Assembly: GCF_003344965.1 (NCBI RefSeq)
Contig: NZ_CP031194.1
Coordinates: 3,534,001-3,598,000 of the forward strand
DNA: 64,000 nt
DNA from: Streptomyces paludis
GTDB lineage: Bacteria > Actinomycetota > Actinomycetes > Streptomycetales > Streptomycetaceae
Direction: 5' to 3'
The notes below the pieces were generated by a model. That model did no database searches, was not told the DNA's origin, and saw only the letters and a program-made list of their open reading frames with translations. Position 1 is the stretch's first letter; the number at the start of each line of letters is the position of its first letter. Position numbers and translations under genes: made by a program. Shown here one piece after another: positions 1-8,308 of this stretch.

Positions 1-482
1 AGGCGATCAAGCCCATCAAGCCGCTCAAGATCGACAGCGCGGTCGAGTTCACCCCCGGCGGTTCGGGGATAAGTCCCGAACTCGCGCCGAACGCCATCGA
101 CGGCAAGACCGACACCGCCTGGATCACCGCGCAGTACCAGAACTTCGCCAACTTCGGCAATCGCCCGGACCGCAAGGACGGCAGCGGAATCGTTGTCGAC
201 CTGGGCAGCGTACGGAGCGTGTCCGCCTTCGACATCGACATGTACCGCAGCGGCCAGAAGGCCGAAGTCCTCGCCGCCGGCAAGGACGCGTCGAACCCCA
301 CCTCGCTGGCGGACTTCTCCCAGCGGCTCTCGAAGCTGGAGACGGTCGGCGGAACGCTCAAGAGCACCCTCGACAAGCCCGTGCGAACCCGATACGTATT
401 GATCCACATCACCGAACTGCCGACGGACGGACGCAACGATCGCTTCCGGGGCGGCATTTCGGAGATCCGGATCAGCGGCTGA
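1..482 (+). CDS. C-terminal end of a protein kinase-family/discoidin-like protein (5' truncated by window edge)
   Basis: The frame beginning at base 3 is open to the stop at 480-482, so the gene enters from outside the window. The visible 159 residues look like a beta-sandwich, discoidin (F5/8 C)-like module: a DGKTDTAW segment near the start, then GIVVDLGSVRSVSAFDIDMY, then a terminal RTRYVLIHITELP strand and an EIRISG ending. In Streptomyces the gene between murJ (mviN) and sigM encodes a membrane protein with a degenerate kinase domain and this kind of C-terminal module, which is the basis for the name. The kinase part is not visible here. It reads towards sigM with a 25-bp gap. Confidence 0.6.
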   Translation, partial: AIKPIKPLKIDSAVEFTPGGSGISPELAPNAIDGKTDTAWITAQYQNFANFGNRPDRKDGSGIVVDLGSVRSVSAFDIDMYRSGQKAEVLAAGKDASNPTSLADFSQRLSKLETVGGTLKSTLDKPVRTRYVLIHITELPTDGRNDRFRGGISEIRISG

Positions 483-507
483 CCGCATCTGGGGGAGGGG
501 GCTCACG

Positions 508-1212
508 TTGGACGATGTCGTGCTCGCCGATGCGAACGACCATGATCTTCTGAGCGCTCATGCGGCGGGTCATCCGCATGCCTTCGGCGAGCTGGTGCGG
601 CGCCATCGCGACCGTCTCTGGGCGGTGGCCCTGCGGACCCTGGGCGACCGCGAGGAGGCCGCGGACGCGGTGCAGGACGCCCTCGTCTCCGCCTTCCGCG
701 CCGCGCACACCTTCCGGGGTCAGTCCGCCGTGACGACCTGGCTCCATCGCATCACCGTCAACGCGTGCCTCGACCGGGCCCGCAAGGCCGCCTCCCGCAA
801 GACCTCCCCCATGGACGACACGGAACGGCTGGAGCAGCTCCTTGAGCCGCATGAGTCGGCGGAGGCCCCCGCGGAGCGCCGCGATCTGCACCGGGAGCTG
901 CTGGCCGCGCTGGCGAAGCTGCCCGTCGACCAGCGCGCCGCGCTTGTCCTTGTCGATATGCAGGGCTTCCCGGTGGCGGAGGCCGCCGCGGTGCTCGGAG
1001 TGCCTGTCGGAACGGTGAAAAGCCGCTGTGCCCGCGGCCGAGCCAGACTTCTCCCGATGCTCACACATCTGCGTGCGGACATCGGGGATATCAGCGGTCC
1101 GGTCAGGGCAAGGAACCGGACGCCGGGGACATCCGTCCCACCGGCAGCGGAGCCACAGGATTCAGGATCGAGCGATCCTGCCGGCGTGAAGGGCGGAGGT
1201 GGGCGCGCGTGA
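508..1212 (+). CDS. sigM: ECF RNA polymerase sigma factor SigM
   Basis: 234-residue ECF sigma factor, expected to direct RNA polymerase to envelope/oxidative-stress promoters. Region 2 is seen at about residues 15-85 (HAFGELVRRHRDRLWAVALR, then DAVQDALVSAF) and region 4 at about 130-190 (LPVDQRAALVLVDMQGFPVAEAA and GTVKSRCARGRARL). The start is a TTG at 508, eight bases after a GGGGGAGGGG ribosome site. It overlaps the anti-sigma gene by four bases (GTGA at 1209-1212), so the two are translationally coupled. The C-terminal tail of about 40 residues is low-complexity. Naming rests on the family plus the conserved sigM-anti-sigma-trxB order. Confidence 0.9.
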   Translation: MDDVVLADANDHDLLSAHAAGHPHAFGELVRRHRDRLWAVALRTLGDREEAADAVQDALVSAFRAAHTFRGQSAVTTWLHRITVNACLDRARKAASRKTSPMDDTERLEQLLEPHESAEAPAERRDLHRELLAALAKLPVDQRAALVLVDMQGFPVAEAAAVLGVPVGTVKSRCARGRARLLPMLTHLRADIGDISGPVRARNRTPGTSVPPAAEPQDSGSSDPAGVKGGGGRA

Positions 1213-2198
1213 CATCGACGACCGACACGGCTCAGCACCCTGATGTCTCGGAGATCTCCGATCTCACGGAGGGGCTGCTTTCCCCCTCGCGGACCAGCGA
1301 TGTACGGGACCATCTCGACGGCTGCGTGCTCTGCGCCGACGTCCATGACTCCCTGGAGGAGATCAAGGGGCTGCTCGGCACCCTGCCGGGGCCGCCGCGG
1401 ATGCCGGCCGATATCGCAGGCCGTATCGATGCCGCGCTGGCGGCCGAAGCGCTGCTGAACGCGACGACACCCGCCGAGTCCGTCTCCGACGAACCGGTGA
1501 CCACCGCGGTGACGGCCCGCGCCGAGTCTGACGAGTCGGCGCGTGTTTCACGTGAAACACCGTCCCCGGCCGAGCCCGCCCCGCTGGTGGCCGCGGAAGG
1601 TGTGCGGTCGGACAGGCCCGCGGGGCGGCCGAGGGCCGCGACCGGACCTGGCCGGAGCACCAGGGCGCGGCGGCGCCGTACCGCCCTCCTGGGCGCGGTC
1701 TTCGGCACGGCCGCCGTGGGCGTCGGTGTGCTGCTCTTCCAGAACGGCGCGGTATCCACTCAGGACGCCTCCGACAGCCAGGCCAAGGCGGTCGCGAGCG
1801 CCTCGGGGCAGGACGGCGGTGTGGAGTTCTCGGGAGATCTCCAGAGCCGGGTGGACGCCCTGCTGAACACCCCCGCGGCCGAGCGCGCCGTGCCCAAGGA
1901 CGCCACCGCGTCCGTGCCCTTCCGGGGCACGGGCGGAGAGCGCTCCGCTTCGCCTTCCTACGGGTTGCGGGGCCTGCCCGAGATCCCGGACTGTATTCAG
2001 CGTGGCACCGGGCGTTCCGATACCGCGCTCGCCGCTGAGCAGGGCAGCTATGAGGGAAGCCCGGCCTATCTCGTCGTGCTGCCGTACTCCGGGGACAACG
2101 ACCGGGTCCAGGCGTATGTGATCGACGCGTCCTGTGTGGAGAACGCGTCGGCGGCGAAGGGAAAAGTCCTGCTGACGCATGCCTACCTTCTCCGCTGA
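1209..2198 (+). CDS. Membrane-anchored zinc-binding anti-sigma factor partner of SigM
   Basis: 329 residues. The N-terminal part has the zf-HC2/ZAS signature HLDGCVLC (H-x3-C-x2-C, about residues 35-42), expected to bind and silence SigM. An acidic/low-complexity linker follows to about residue 150, then a basic stretch and one membrane helix at about 155-178 (TALLGAVFGTAAVGVGVLLF). The extracytoplasmic C-terminal 150 residues are a sensor-like domain with two cysteines (DCIQ and SCVEN). The GTG start overlaps sigM. A perfect parS palindrome lies inside the gene and is translated as VSRET, so protein coding and ParB binding share the same bases. Confidence 0.85.
   Translation: MTSTTDTAQHPDVSEISDLTEGLLSPSRTSDVRDHLDGCVLCADVHDSLEEIKGLLGTLPGPPRMPADIAGRIDAALAAEALLNATTPAESVSDEPVTTAVTARAESDESARVSRETPSPAEPAPLVAAEGVRSDRPAGRPRAATGPGRSTRARRRRTALLGAVFGTAAVGVGVLLFQNGAVSTQDASDSQAKAVASASGQDGGVEFSGDLQSRVDALLNTPAAERAVPKDATASVPFRGTGGERSASPSYGLRGLPEIPDCIQRGTGRSDTALAAEQGSYEGSPAYLVVLPYSGDNDRVQAYVIDASCVENASAAKGKVLLTHAYLLR
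1544..1559. other. parS partition site (inside anti-sigma gene)
   Basis: Perfect 16-bp palindrome TGTTTCACGTGAAACA, the Streptomyces ParB binding site. It lies within the anti-sigma CDS, where it encodes VSRET. Confidence 0.93.
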
Positions 2199-2229
2199 CA
2201 ACACTCGCTCTGTGGAGCCGAAGGACCTC

Positions 2230-2256
2230 GGGAATGCAAGACCCGTAGGATCCGTT
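2230..2256 (+). promoter_or_regulatory. SigR-type (thiol oxidative stress) promoter of trxBA
   Basis: GGGAAT at 2230-2235 and GTT at 2254-2256 are separated by 18 bases. This matches the GGGAAT-N18/19-GTT consensus of the disulfide-stress sigma factor SigR, which is known to drive trxBA in S. coelicolor. The transcript would begin about 60 bases upstream of the trxB GTG. Confidence 0.8.
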
Positions 2257-2319
2257 GGATGGGGTGAAAGTCGTTGATCCGGCCCCAGTAGGCAGTCTGC
2301 AGAGACGAGGAAGTAACCC

Positions 2320-3294
2320 GTGAGCGACGTCCGTAATGTGATCATCATCGGCTCCGGGCCCGCCGGCTACACGGCCGCGCTGTACACCGCGCGCGCTTCG
2401 CTGAAGCCGCTGGTCTTCGAGGGCGCCGTCACCGCTGGTGGCGCTCTGATGAACACCACCGATGTGGAGAACTTCCCGGGCTTCCGCGACGGCATCATGG
2501 GCCCGGACCTGATGGACAACATGCGGGCCCAGGCGGAGCGCTTCGGTGCCGAGCTGGTCCCGGACGATGTCATCTCGGTCGACCTCACCGGTGACATCAA
2601 GACGGTCACCGACACGGCCGGCACGGTGCATCGGGCGAAGGCCGTGATCGTCACGACCGGCTCGCAGCACCGCAAGCTCGGCCTGCCGAACGAGGACGCT
2701 CTCTCCGGGCGCGGCGTCTCCTGGTGTGCCACCTGTGACGGCTTCTTCTTCAAGGACCAGGACATCGCCGTGATCGGCGGTGGCGACACCGCGATGGAGG
2801 AAGCCACCTTCCTTTCGCGCTTCGCCAAGTCCGTCACCATCGTCCACCGCCGGGACACCCTGCGCGCCTCCAAGGCGATGCAGGACCGCGCGCTGGCCGA
2901 TCCCAAGATCAAGTTCGCCTGGGACAGTGAAGTCGCGGAGATCCACGGCGACCAGAAGCTCTCCGGCCTGACGCTGCGGAACACCAAGACCGGCGAGACC
3001 TCCGCTCTTCCGGTGACCGGCCTGTTCATCGCGGTGGGCCACGACCCGCGGACGGAGCTGTTCAAGGGACAGCTCGACCTGGACCACGAGGGCTATCTCA
3101 CCGTTGACGCCCCGTCGACCCGGACGAATCTCTCCGGAGTCTTCGGCGCCGGCGATGTTGTCGACCACACCTACCGTCAGGCGATCACCGCCGCGGGCAC
3201 CGGCTGCTCCGCCGCCCTGGACACGGAGCACTTCCTCGCCGCGCTGAGCGACAGCGAGAACGCCGCCGAGGCGGAGAAGACCGCCACCGTCTGA
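2320..3294 (+). CDS. trxB: Thioredoxin-disulfide reductase
   Basis: FAD/NADPH flavoenzyme of 324 residues that reduces thioredoxin in the cytoplasm. Visible motifs: FAD-binding [16 protein letters not shown] at the N-terminus, redox-active CATC ([10 protein letters not shown], about residues 132-141), NADPH-binding [10 protein letters not shown] (about 154-163) and the C-terminal FAD motif GVFGAGDV. Length is typical. The GTG start is preceded by GACGAGGAAG at 2304-2313. trxA follows 43 bp downstream, so the two probably share the SigR-type promoter. The final 20 residues are an Ala/Glu-rich tail. Confidence 0.97.
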   Translation: MSDVRNVIIIGSGPAGYTAALYTARASLKPLVFEGAVTAGGALMNTTDVENFPGFRDGIMGPDLMDNMRAQAERFGAELVPDDVISVDLTGDIKTVTDTAGTVHRAKAVIVTTGSQHRKLGLPNEDALSGRGVSWCATCDGFFFKDQDIAVIGGGDTAMEEATFLSRFAKSVTIVHRRDTLRASKAMQDRALADPKIKFAWDSEVAEIHGDQKLSGLTLRNTKTGETSALPVTGLFIAVGHDPRTELFKGQLDLDHEGYLTVDAPSTRTNLSGVFGAGDVVDHTYRQAITAAGTGCSAALDTEHFLAALSDSENAAEAEKTATV

Positions 3295-3337
3295 TCCGCA
3301 GTACCCACCCCCACCCCACCATTTGAAGGAGGCCGCC

Positions 3338-3667
3338 GTGGCCGGCGCCCTGAAGCATGTAACCGACGATTCCTTCGATGCCGACGTTCTCAAGAGCGAC
3401 AAGCCCGTCCTGGTGGACTTCTGGGCCGCCTGGTGCGGACCGTGCCGTCAGATCGCGCCTTCTCTGGAGGCCATCGCGGCCGAGCACGGCGACAAGATCG
3501 AAATCGTCAAGCTCAACATCGACGAGAACCCGGCCACCGCGGCCAAGTACGGCGTCATGTCCATCCCGACGCTGAACGTGTACCAGAACGGCGAGGTCGC
3601 CAAGACCATTGTCGGCGCCAAGGCCAAGGCCGCGCTCGTCCGCGACCTTGAGGACTTCATCGGTTAA
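3338..3667 (+). CDS. trxA: Thioredoxin
   Basis: 109-residue thioredoxin with the active site WCGPC (in FWAAWCGPCRQIAP, residues about 28-41) and the cis-proline segment SIPTLNVYQNG. It reduces protein disulfides and is itself reduced by the upstream TrxB. The GTG at 3338 is chosen because GAAGGAGG (3325-3332) sits at ideal spacing; an in-frame upstream start at 3323 would overlap that ribosome site. It is last in the trxBA operon and ends at a perfect terminator that overlaps a parS site. Confidence 0.97.
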   Translation: MAGALKHVTDDSFDADVLKSDKPVLVDFWAAWCGPCRQIAPSLEAIAAEHGDKIEIVKLNIDENPATAAKYGVMSIPTLNVYQNGEVAKTIVGAKAKAALVRDLEDFIG

Positions 3668-3695
3668 GGCACCGACAAGGGCTGACGCCCTTCGA

Positions 3696-3711
3696 TGTTT
3701 CACGTGAAACG
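3696..3711. other. parS partition site (trxA / GNAT intergenic)
   Basis: TGTTTCACGTGAAACG: the 14-bp core GTTTCACGTGAAAC at 3697-3710 is perfect and the last outer base deviates. Its right half is also the left arm of the adjoining terminator hairpin. Confidence 0.92.
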
Positions 3712-3742
3712 GGTCTGCTCCCTCTGGGGAACAGACCCGTTT
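3707..3742. terminator. Bidirectional terminator between trxA and the GNAT gene
   Basis: An 11-bp perfect stem, AAACGGGTCTG (3707-3717) and CAGACCCGTTT (3732-3742), with a 14-base loop and a short T/A run on both sides. It lies between convergent genes. The left arm begins inside the parS core. Confidence 0.85.
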
Positions 3743-3748
3743 TCCCGT

Positions 3749-4366
3749 TCAGAGCGGACGTAGCGCCGGTTCCTTCTTCACGGCGCCGAGCAGCCGGTCC
3801 AGCGCGTGCTCCACATCTTCCTTCCAGGAGAGAGTGGTTCGCAGCTCCAACCGCATACGTGGATACCGCGGATGCGGCCGTACGGTCTTGAAGCCCACCG
3901 CCAGCAGATGATCGGCGGGCAGCACACAGGCCGGCTCACGCCATCGCGCGTCCCCGAACGCCTCGATGGCCTTGAAGTCCCGGCGCAGCAGATCCTTGGC
4001 CACGGTCTGCACCATCACCCTGCCAAGCCCCTGCCCCTGGAACCCGGGCATGATCCAGGCCGTCATCAGCTGGACGGCATCCGGCGACACCGGGCTGGTG
4101 GGAAACGCCGTGGAGCGCGGCACATACGCCGGAGGCGCGTAGAGAACGAAGCCGACCGGCCGGTCATCGACATAGACGACCCGACCGCACGATCCCCACT
4201 CCAGAAGTGCGGTCGAGACCCACGCTTCCTTCTGTGCCTCGGCTCCGCCCGCTCGTACCGCGGCTTCCCCGCTGACCGGATCAAGCTCCCAGAAAACACA
4301 TGAGCGGCAGCGGTCGGGGAGATCCGGAAGGTTGTCCAGCGTGAGCGGTACGAGCCGACGCCCCAT
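3749..4366 (-). CDS. GNAT-family N-acetyltransferase
   Basis: 205 residues on the reverse strand, downstream of parB. The acetyl-CoA loop of the GNAT fold is recognisable as MPGFQGQGLGRVMVQTVAKDLLRR (Q/R-x-x-G-x-G/A type, about residues 112-135), preceded by beta-strand VVYVDDRPVGFVLYAPP. The substrate is unknown. A gene of this type is conserved between trxA and parB in Streptomyces. A hairpin at 4453-4494 separates it from parB, so it probably has its own promoter in 4367-4450. Confidence 0.8.
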   Translation of the reverse strand: MGRRLVPLTLDNLPDLPDRCRSCVFWELDPVSGEAAVRAGGAEAQKEAWVSTALLEWGSCGRVVYVDDRPVGFVLYAPPAYVPRSTAFPTSPVSPDAVQLMTAWIMPGFQGQGLGRVMVQTVAKDLLRRDFKAIEAFGDARWREPACVLPADHLLAVGFKTVRPHPRYPRMRLELRTTLSWKEDVEHALDRLLGAVKKEPALRPL

Positions 4367-4452
4367 GGAGGTTGTTCCTCACTTCCCTCGCCCGCGCCCT
4401 ACCGAGCGATCGTAGCCATCCGAAGCCGCCGGGCACACCGAGGGACAGCAAA

Positions 4453-4494
4453 GGGCGGGCCCCGTTCCGGTCAGTGCGGAACACGGCCCGCCCC
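4453..4494 (-). terminator. Terminator of the parAB operon
   Basis: Long GC-rich inverted repeat with arms GGGCGGGCC..CCGTTCCG and CGGAAC..ACGGCCCGCCC around a seven-base loop, just beyond the parB stop. Confidence 0.75.
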
Positions 4495-4513
4495 GGCGGA
4501 CGGTGAGAGAGCG

Positions 4514-5623
4514 TCAGCTCTCTTCGTCCTCCACGTCCTGCGCTGTCTCCTCGGTGAGCCCCTGGTTCAGGACACGTCCCTCGCCGGGAGCCAGCGTGTT
4601 GAGGATGCGGTTCAGATCGTCCATCGAAGCGAACTCAACGACGATCTTTCCCTTCTTCTGTCCCAGATCCACCTTCACCCGGGTCTCGAAGCGGTCCGAG
4701 AGGCGCGACGCCAGATCGCCCAGCGCGGGCGACACCCGGGCGCCCGCCCGGGGCCCCTTCGACTTGGGGGCGGCCTCGGGGTGCGTACCCATCAGGGTCA
4801 CGATCTCCTCGACAGCCCGCACCGAGAGCCCCTCGGCCACAATGCGGTGCGCCAGCCGGTCCTGCTCCTCGGAACCCTCCACCGAGAGCAGCGCCCGCGC
4901 ATGACCGGCGGACAGCACGCCGGCCGCCACCCTGCGCCGCACCGGGGGAGAGAGACGCAGCAGCCGCAGGGTGTTGGAGACCTGCGGGCGCGAACGCCCG
5001 ATCCGGTCGGCCAGCTGGTCGTGCGTGCACTTGAAGTCCTGGAGCAGCTGATCGTAGGCGTATGCCTCTTCCAGCGGATTCAGCTGCGCTCGATGCAGAT
5101 TCTCCAGGAGCGCGTCAAGCAAGAGCTTCTCGTCGTCCGTGGCGCGGACGATCGCTGAAATATGCTCCAGCCCGGCTTCCTTGCATGCCCTCCAGCGCCG
5201 CTCGCCCATGATCAGCTCATAGCGCTCCGGCGCCACCTGCCGGACAACCACCGGCTGGAGGAGCCCCACTTCCTTGATCGAGGTGACCAGTTCGGCGAGG
5301 GCGTCCTCGTCAAACACCTCGCGGGGCTGCCGCGGATTCGGCGTGATCGAATCGATCGGCACCTCGGCGAAGTACGCCACATCGGTCCCTACCGGTCCGG
5401 ACTCCGCCTCCTGCTCTGGCTCTTCCGGCACCGACTCCGGCGAAATGGCCACCTGCGGCAGCGAGGTCCCCTTCAGGGTGGCCACCGTCCGATCGGCGAC
5501 CAGTACCGGCGCCGCTCCGGGAGAAGGCGAGGCCACCCCGGTGGAGGGCACCTGCTTCTCCTGCGGAGCGGCGGGAATCAGCGCTTGGAGCCCGCGCCCC
5601 AAGCCTCTACGTCGCTCGCTCAC
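4514..5623 (-). CDS. parB: Chromosome partition protein ParB
   Basis: 369 residues. The CTPase/nuclease-like domain starts at about residue 85 ([20 protein letters not shown]) and includes the ParB box [17 protein letters not shown]. The DNA-binding helix-turn-helix is at about residues 200-225 ([21 protein letters not shown]). The C-terminal 60 residues form the dimerisation domain. The first ~80 residues are a variable linker, as usual in actinomycetes. It binds the parS sites described here and spreads to build the segrosome. Its ATG overlaps the parA stop by four bases, so the operon is parA-parB. Confidence 0.97.
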   Translation of the reverse strand: MSERRRGLGRGLQALIPAAPQEKQVPSTGVASPSPGAAPVLVADRTVATLKGTSLPQVAISPESVPEEPEQEAESGPVGTDVAYFAEVPIDSITPNPRQPREVFDEDALAELVTSIKEVGLLQPVVVRQVAPERYELIMGERRWRACKEAGLEHISAIVRATDDEKLLLDALLENLHRAQLNPLEEAYAYDQLLQDFKCTHDQLADRIGRSRPQVSNTLRLLRLSPPVRRRVAAGVLSAGHARALLSVEGSEEQDRLAHRIVAEGLSVRAVEEIVTLMGTHPEAAPKSKGPRAGARVSPALGDLASRLSDRFETRVKVDLGQKKGKIVVEFASMDDLNRILNTLAPGEGRVLNQGLTEETAQDVEDEES

Positions 5624-6693
5624 TGGATCCCCTCCGACATACTCTGCTGACTGTTCTGGCTGCCCACATGCCCCTGCTGGGCGTCGTAGTGCACCCCGAT
5701 CCCCCGTAGCGCGATCTCACGGGCGGCCTCGAGATACGAGAGGGATCCGCTGGATCCCGGGTCATACGTCAGCACCGTCTGGCCATAGCTCGGTGCCTCG
5801 GAGATACGTACGGACCGAGGGATGCTCGTCCTCAGTACTTCCTTGCCGAAGTGGCTCCGCACCTCGTCCGCCACCTGCGAGGCGAGCCGAGTCCTGCCGT
5901 CGTACATGGTCAGCAGAATGGTCGACACATGCAGCGACGGGTTGAGGTGGCCACGGACCAGTTCGACGTTCCGGAGCAGCTGGCCGAGCCCCTCCAGCGC
6001 GTAGTACTCGCACTGGATGGGGATCAGCACTTCCGCTCCGGCGACCATCGCGTTGACGGTCAGCAGGCCGAGCGAGGGCGGGCAGTCGATGAGGATGTAG
6101 TCCAACGGCTGCTCGTACGCCTCGATCGCCCGCTGAAGCCGGCTCTCCCGTGCCACCAGCGACACCAGCTCGATCTCCGCACCGGCGAGATCGATAGTGG
6201 CGGGGGCACAGAAGAGACCTTCGACGTCCGGCACAGGCTGGACCACCTCGGAGAGCGGCTTGCTCTCCACCAGGACGTCATAGATCGAGGGGACTTCGGC
6301 GTGGTGGTCGATCCCGAGCGCCGTGGAGGCATTGCCCTGCGGATCCAGGTCGATCACCAGAACGCGCGCTCCATGGAGCGCCAGCGAAGCGGCCAGATTA
6401 ACGGTGGTGGTGGTCTTACCCACGCCACCCTTCTGGTTGGCGACGACGATGACACGCGTCTGCTCAGGGCGGGGCATCCCCTCACCGGCGCGGCCCAGTG
6501 CCTCAACGGCCAGGTGGGCAGCGCGCCCCATGGGGGTGTCGTCCATCGGGGGCGGTGTTTCACGTGAAACATCCCCCGCCGACTCGGTACGGGGACCGGG
6601 GACCGGATCGGTCATCGGTCCCGCGATGTTGGCGTCGGACCGCAAGGATTCACTCTCCTCGACTTCAGACTCGCAATGGACAGAGCCTGCCAT
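5620..6693 (-). CDS. parA: Chromosome partition ATPase ParA
   Basis: 357 residues with the deviant Walker A motif [20 protein letters not shown] (about residues 88-107), DLDPQGNAS and [13 protein letters not shown]. It drives segregation of ParB-parS complexes during sporulation septation. I start at ATG 6693 because the N-terminus and length then match Streptomyces ParA (about 357 residues). The frame stays open to 6858 and the longer form would begin inside a parS site. One parS site (6556-6571) lies within the coding sequence, again translated as VSRET, in the non-conserved N-terminal extension. Confidence 0.95.
   Translation of the reverse strand: MAGSVHCESEVEESESLRSDANIAGPMTDPVPGPRTESAGDVSRETPPPMDDTPMGRAAHLAVEALGRAGEGMPRPEQTRVIVVANQKGGVGKTTTTVNLAASLALHGARVLVIDLDPQGNASTALGIDHHAEVPSIYDVLVESKPLSEVVQPVPDVEGLFCAPATIDLAGAEIELVSLVARESRLQRAIEAYEQPLDYILIDCPPSLGLLTVNAMVAGAEVLIPIQCEYYALEGLGQLLRNVELVRGHLNPSLHVSTILLTMYDGRTRLASQVADEVRSHFGKEVLRTSIPRSVRISEAPSYGQTVLTYDPGSSGSLSYLEAAREIALRGIGVHYDAQQGHVGSQNSQQSMSEGIQ
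6556..6571. other. parS partition site (inside parA)
   Basis: Perfect TGTTTCACGTGAAACA inside the N-terminal extension of parA. Confidence 0.93.
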
Positions 6694-6841
6694 GCTTTCG
6701 GGGTCGTGAACCAGCGAGGCCCTTGGTTCTGTGGATGAATCCACCGTTGTGGACAACCTCGTGCCCCTTCCGAGGGGCTTTCGGCCGCGCGGTGTGGCAG
6801 CCGCGCGGCCACGGCCGATGATGCCCTGGAGCAGTGAGCGA

Positions 6842-6857
6842 CGTTTCACGTGAAACA
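6842..6857. other. parS partition site (parA upstream region)
   Basis: CGTTTCACGTGAAACA, with a perfect 14-bp core at 6843-6856, in the rsmG-parA gap upstream of the chosen parA start. ParB bound here could also influence the parAB promoter (inference). Confidence 0.92.
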
Positions 6858-6958
6858 CGATGCACGGGCCTCAGGGCTAGGCCGTCACGACACTCCGCAA
6901 TGCATAGGTATGGCTGCTTGTATGGAGCATCACTGATAGGCAGTACGGACTGTACGGC

Positions 6959-7675
6959 TCAGCGGCGCCGCCGCGCACGGCCGACCTGGGCGGCCTTGGC
7001 CCGCTTCGTCGCGAACCGGACCCCGCCCGGGCTCTCCCCGACCTTCACCCGCACCACGGTGGCCAGCGGATCGACGATGTCCTCGCCGACCTGGAGCACG
7101 GAGGTCTCCACCACACCGAGCTTGCTCAGTGCCGCACGGGCCCCCTTGATCTCCTCCTCCGCTGTATCGCCCTTCAGCGCCAGCATCTCCCCGTAGGGAC
7201 GCAGCAGCGGCACTCCCCAGCCCGCCAGACGGTCCAGGGGGGCCACGGCGCGAGCCGTCACCACATGCACCGGCTGAAGCGTTCCGAGGACCTCCTCAGC
7301 CCGGCCGCGCACCACCGTCACATGGTCCAGCCCCAGCAGCTCAACGACCTCCTGGAGGAAGTTCGTCCGCCGGAGCAGCGGCTCCAGCAGGGTGATCTTC
7401 AGATCCGGCCGGACCAGCGCCAGCGGAATCCCCGGGAGCCCGGCCCCCGAGCCCACATCGCAGACCGTCACCCCCTCGGGAACGACCTCCGAGAGCACCG
7501 CGCAGTTCAGCAGATGCCGCTCCCACAGCCGCGGCACCTCACGTGGACCGATCAGACCGCGCTTGACCCCCGCGTCCGCCAGCAGCTCCGCGTAGCGGAC
7601 AGCCTCCGGAAAGAACTCACCGAAAACAGTGCGCGCCTCGTCCGGCGCGGGGGGAAGCTCTGCTGCCTCCGTCAC
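6959..7675 (-). CDS. rsmG: 16S rRNA (guanine-N7) methyltransferase RsmG (GidB)
   Basis: 238 residues. The SAM-binding motif DVGSGAGLPGIPLALVRPDLK is at about residues 71-91, followed by the acidic motif LLEP, and HVVTARAVAPLDRL carries the family's R-A-V-A-P-L segment. It methylates a guanine in the 530 loop of 16S rRNA; loss of rsmG in Streptomyces gives low-level streptomycin resistance. The start is GTG with GGAAGGA upstream. The C-terminal 20 residues are a basic RRRR tail typical of actinomycetes. It is the distal gene of the rpmH-to-rsmG run, separated from khpB by a hairpin. Confidence 0.95.
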   Translation of the reverse strand: MTEAAELPPAPDEARTVFGEFFPEAVRYAELLADAGVKRGLIGPREVPRLWERHLLNCAVLSEVVPEGVTVCDVGSGAGLPGIPLALVRPDLKITLLEPLLRRTNFLQEVVELLGLDHVTVVRGRAEEVLGTLQPVHVVTARAVAPLDRLAGWGVPLLRPYGEMLALKGDTAEEEIKGARAALSKLGVVETSVLQVGEDIVDPLATVVRVKVGESPGGVRFATKRAKAAQVGRARRRR

Positions 7676-7733
7676 GGAACCGTCCTTCCATACCGAACCA
7701 CCGATGGTGGCTGACTATCAGGCTGACAAAGAT

Positions 7734-7762
7734 CGGCCCCGTCTGCGCAACAGACGGGGCCG
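7734..7762 (-). terminator. Terminator downstream of khpB (jag)
   Basis: Perfect 12-bp stem CGGCCCCGTCTG / CAGACGGGGCCG (7734-7745 and 7751-7762) with a 5-base loop. On the reverse strand it is followed by ATCTTTGTC. Confidence 0.8.
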
Positions 7763-7778
7763 AGAAATGATGGACCGC

Positions 7779-8294
7779 TCAGGCGGGGAGCACCACAACG
7801 AAGCGCTGCGGCTCCTCGCCCTCCGACTCACTGCGCAGACCGGCGGCCGCGACCGCGTCGTGGACGACCTTCCGCTCGAAGGGCGTCATCGGGTCGAGCT
7901 TCACCGGCTGACCGGTGCTCTTGACCTCGTCCGCGGCCTTGGCGCCCAGCTCCGCCAGCTCGGTGCGCTTCTTGGCGCGGAAGCCGGCGATGTCCAGCAT
8001 GAGCCGGCTACGGTCGCCGGTCTCCCGGTGCACGGCAAGACGCGTCAGCTCCTGGAGAGCCTCCAGCACCTCGCCGTCGCGTCCCACCAGCTTCTGCAGA
8101 TCCCGGCCGGAGTCGCTGATGATCGAGACCGCGGCGCGGTCGGCCTCGACGTCCATGTCGATATCGCCGTCGAGATCAGCAATATCGAGCAGACCTTCGA
8201 GGTAGTCGGCCGCGATCTCCCCTTCCTGCTCCAGGCGGGTCAGGGTGTCGCCGGGCTCGGCCTCGGCGGGGGCGGAGATGGTGCCTTCCGTCAC
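7779..8294 (-). CDS. khpB: KhpB/Jag RNA-binding protein (KH-R3H)
   Basis: 171 residues. The KH-like domain is at about 40-115, with the loop ISDSGRDLQKLVGRDGEVLEALQEL containing the GRDG/GxxG turn, followed by RLMLDIAGFRAKKR. The R3H domain is at about 120-170 (VKLDPMTPFERKVVHDAVAAA, then SEGEEPQRFVVV). It binds RNA and is linked to cell-envelope control in other Gram-positives. GTG start, 14 bases after the yidC stop, in the conserved yidC-jag pair. There is no long Jag_N domain, as usual in actinomycetes. Confidence 0.93.
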   Translation of the reverse strand: MTEGTISAPAEAEPGDTLTRLEQEGEIAADYLEGLLDIADLDGDIDMDVEADRAAVSIISDSGRDLQKLVGRDGEVLEALQELTRLAVHRETGDRSRLMLDIAGFRAKKRTELAELGAKAADEVKSTGQPVKLDPMTPFERKVVHDAVAAAGLRSESEGEEPQRFVVVLPA

Positions 8295-8308
8295 GGATGG
8301 ACTCCTTC

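Noticed and set aside
1363..3402. Long reverse-strand open frame opposite the anti-sigma gene and trxB
   Set aside because: It mirrors the third-base GC bias of the real genes, has no domain, and is split by the obvious trxB motifs on the other strand.
5620..6858. Longer ParA starting at 6858
   Set aside because: The extension would begin inside a parS site and is Arg-rich without family similarity; ATG 6693 restores the usual length.
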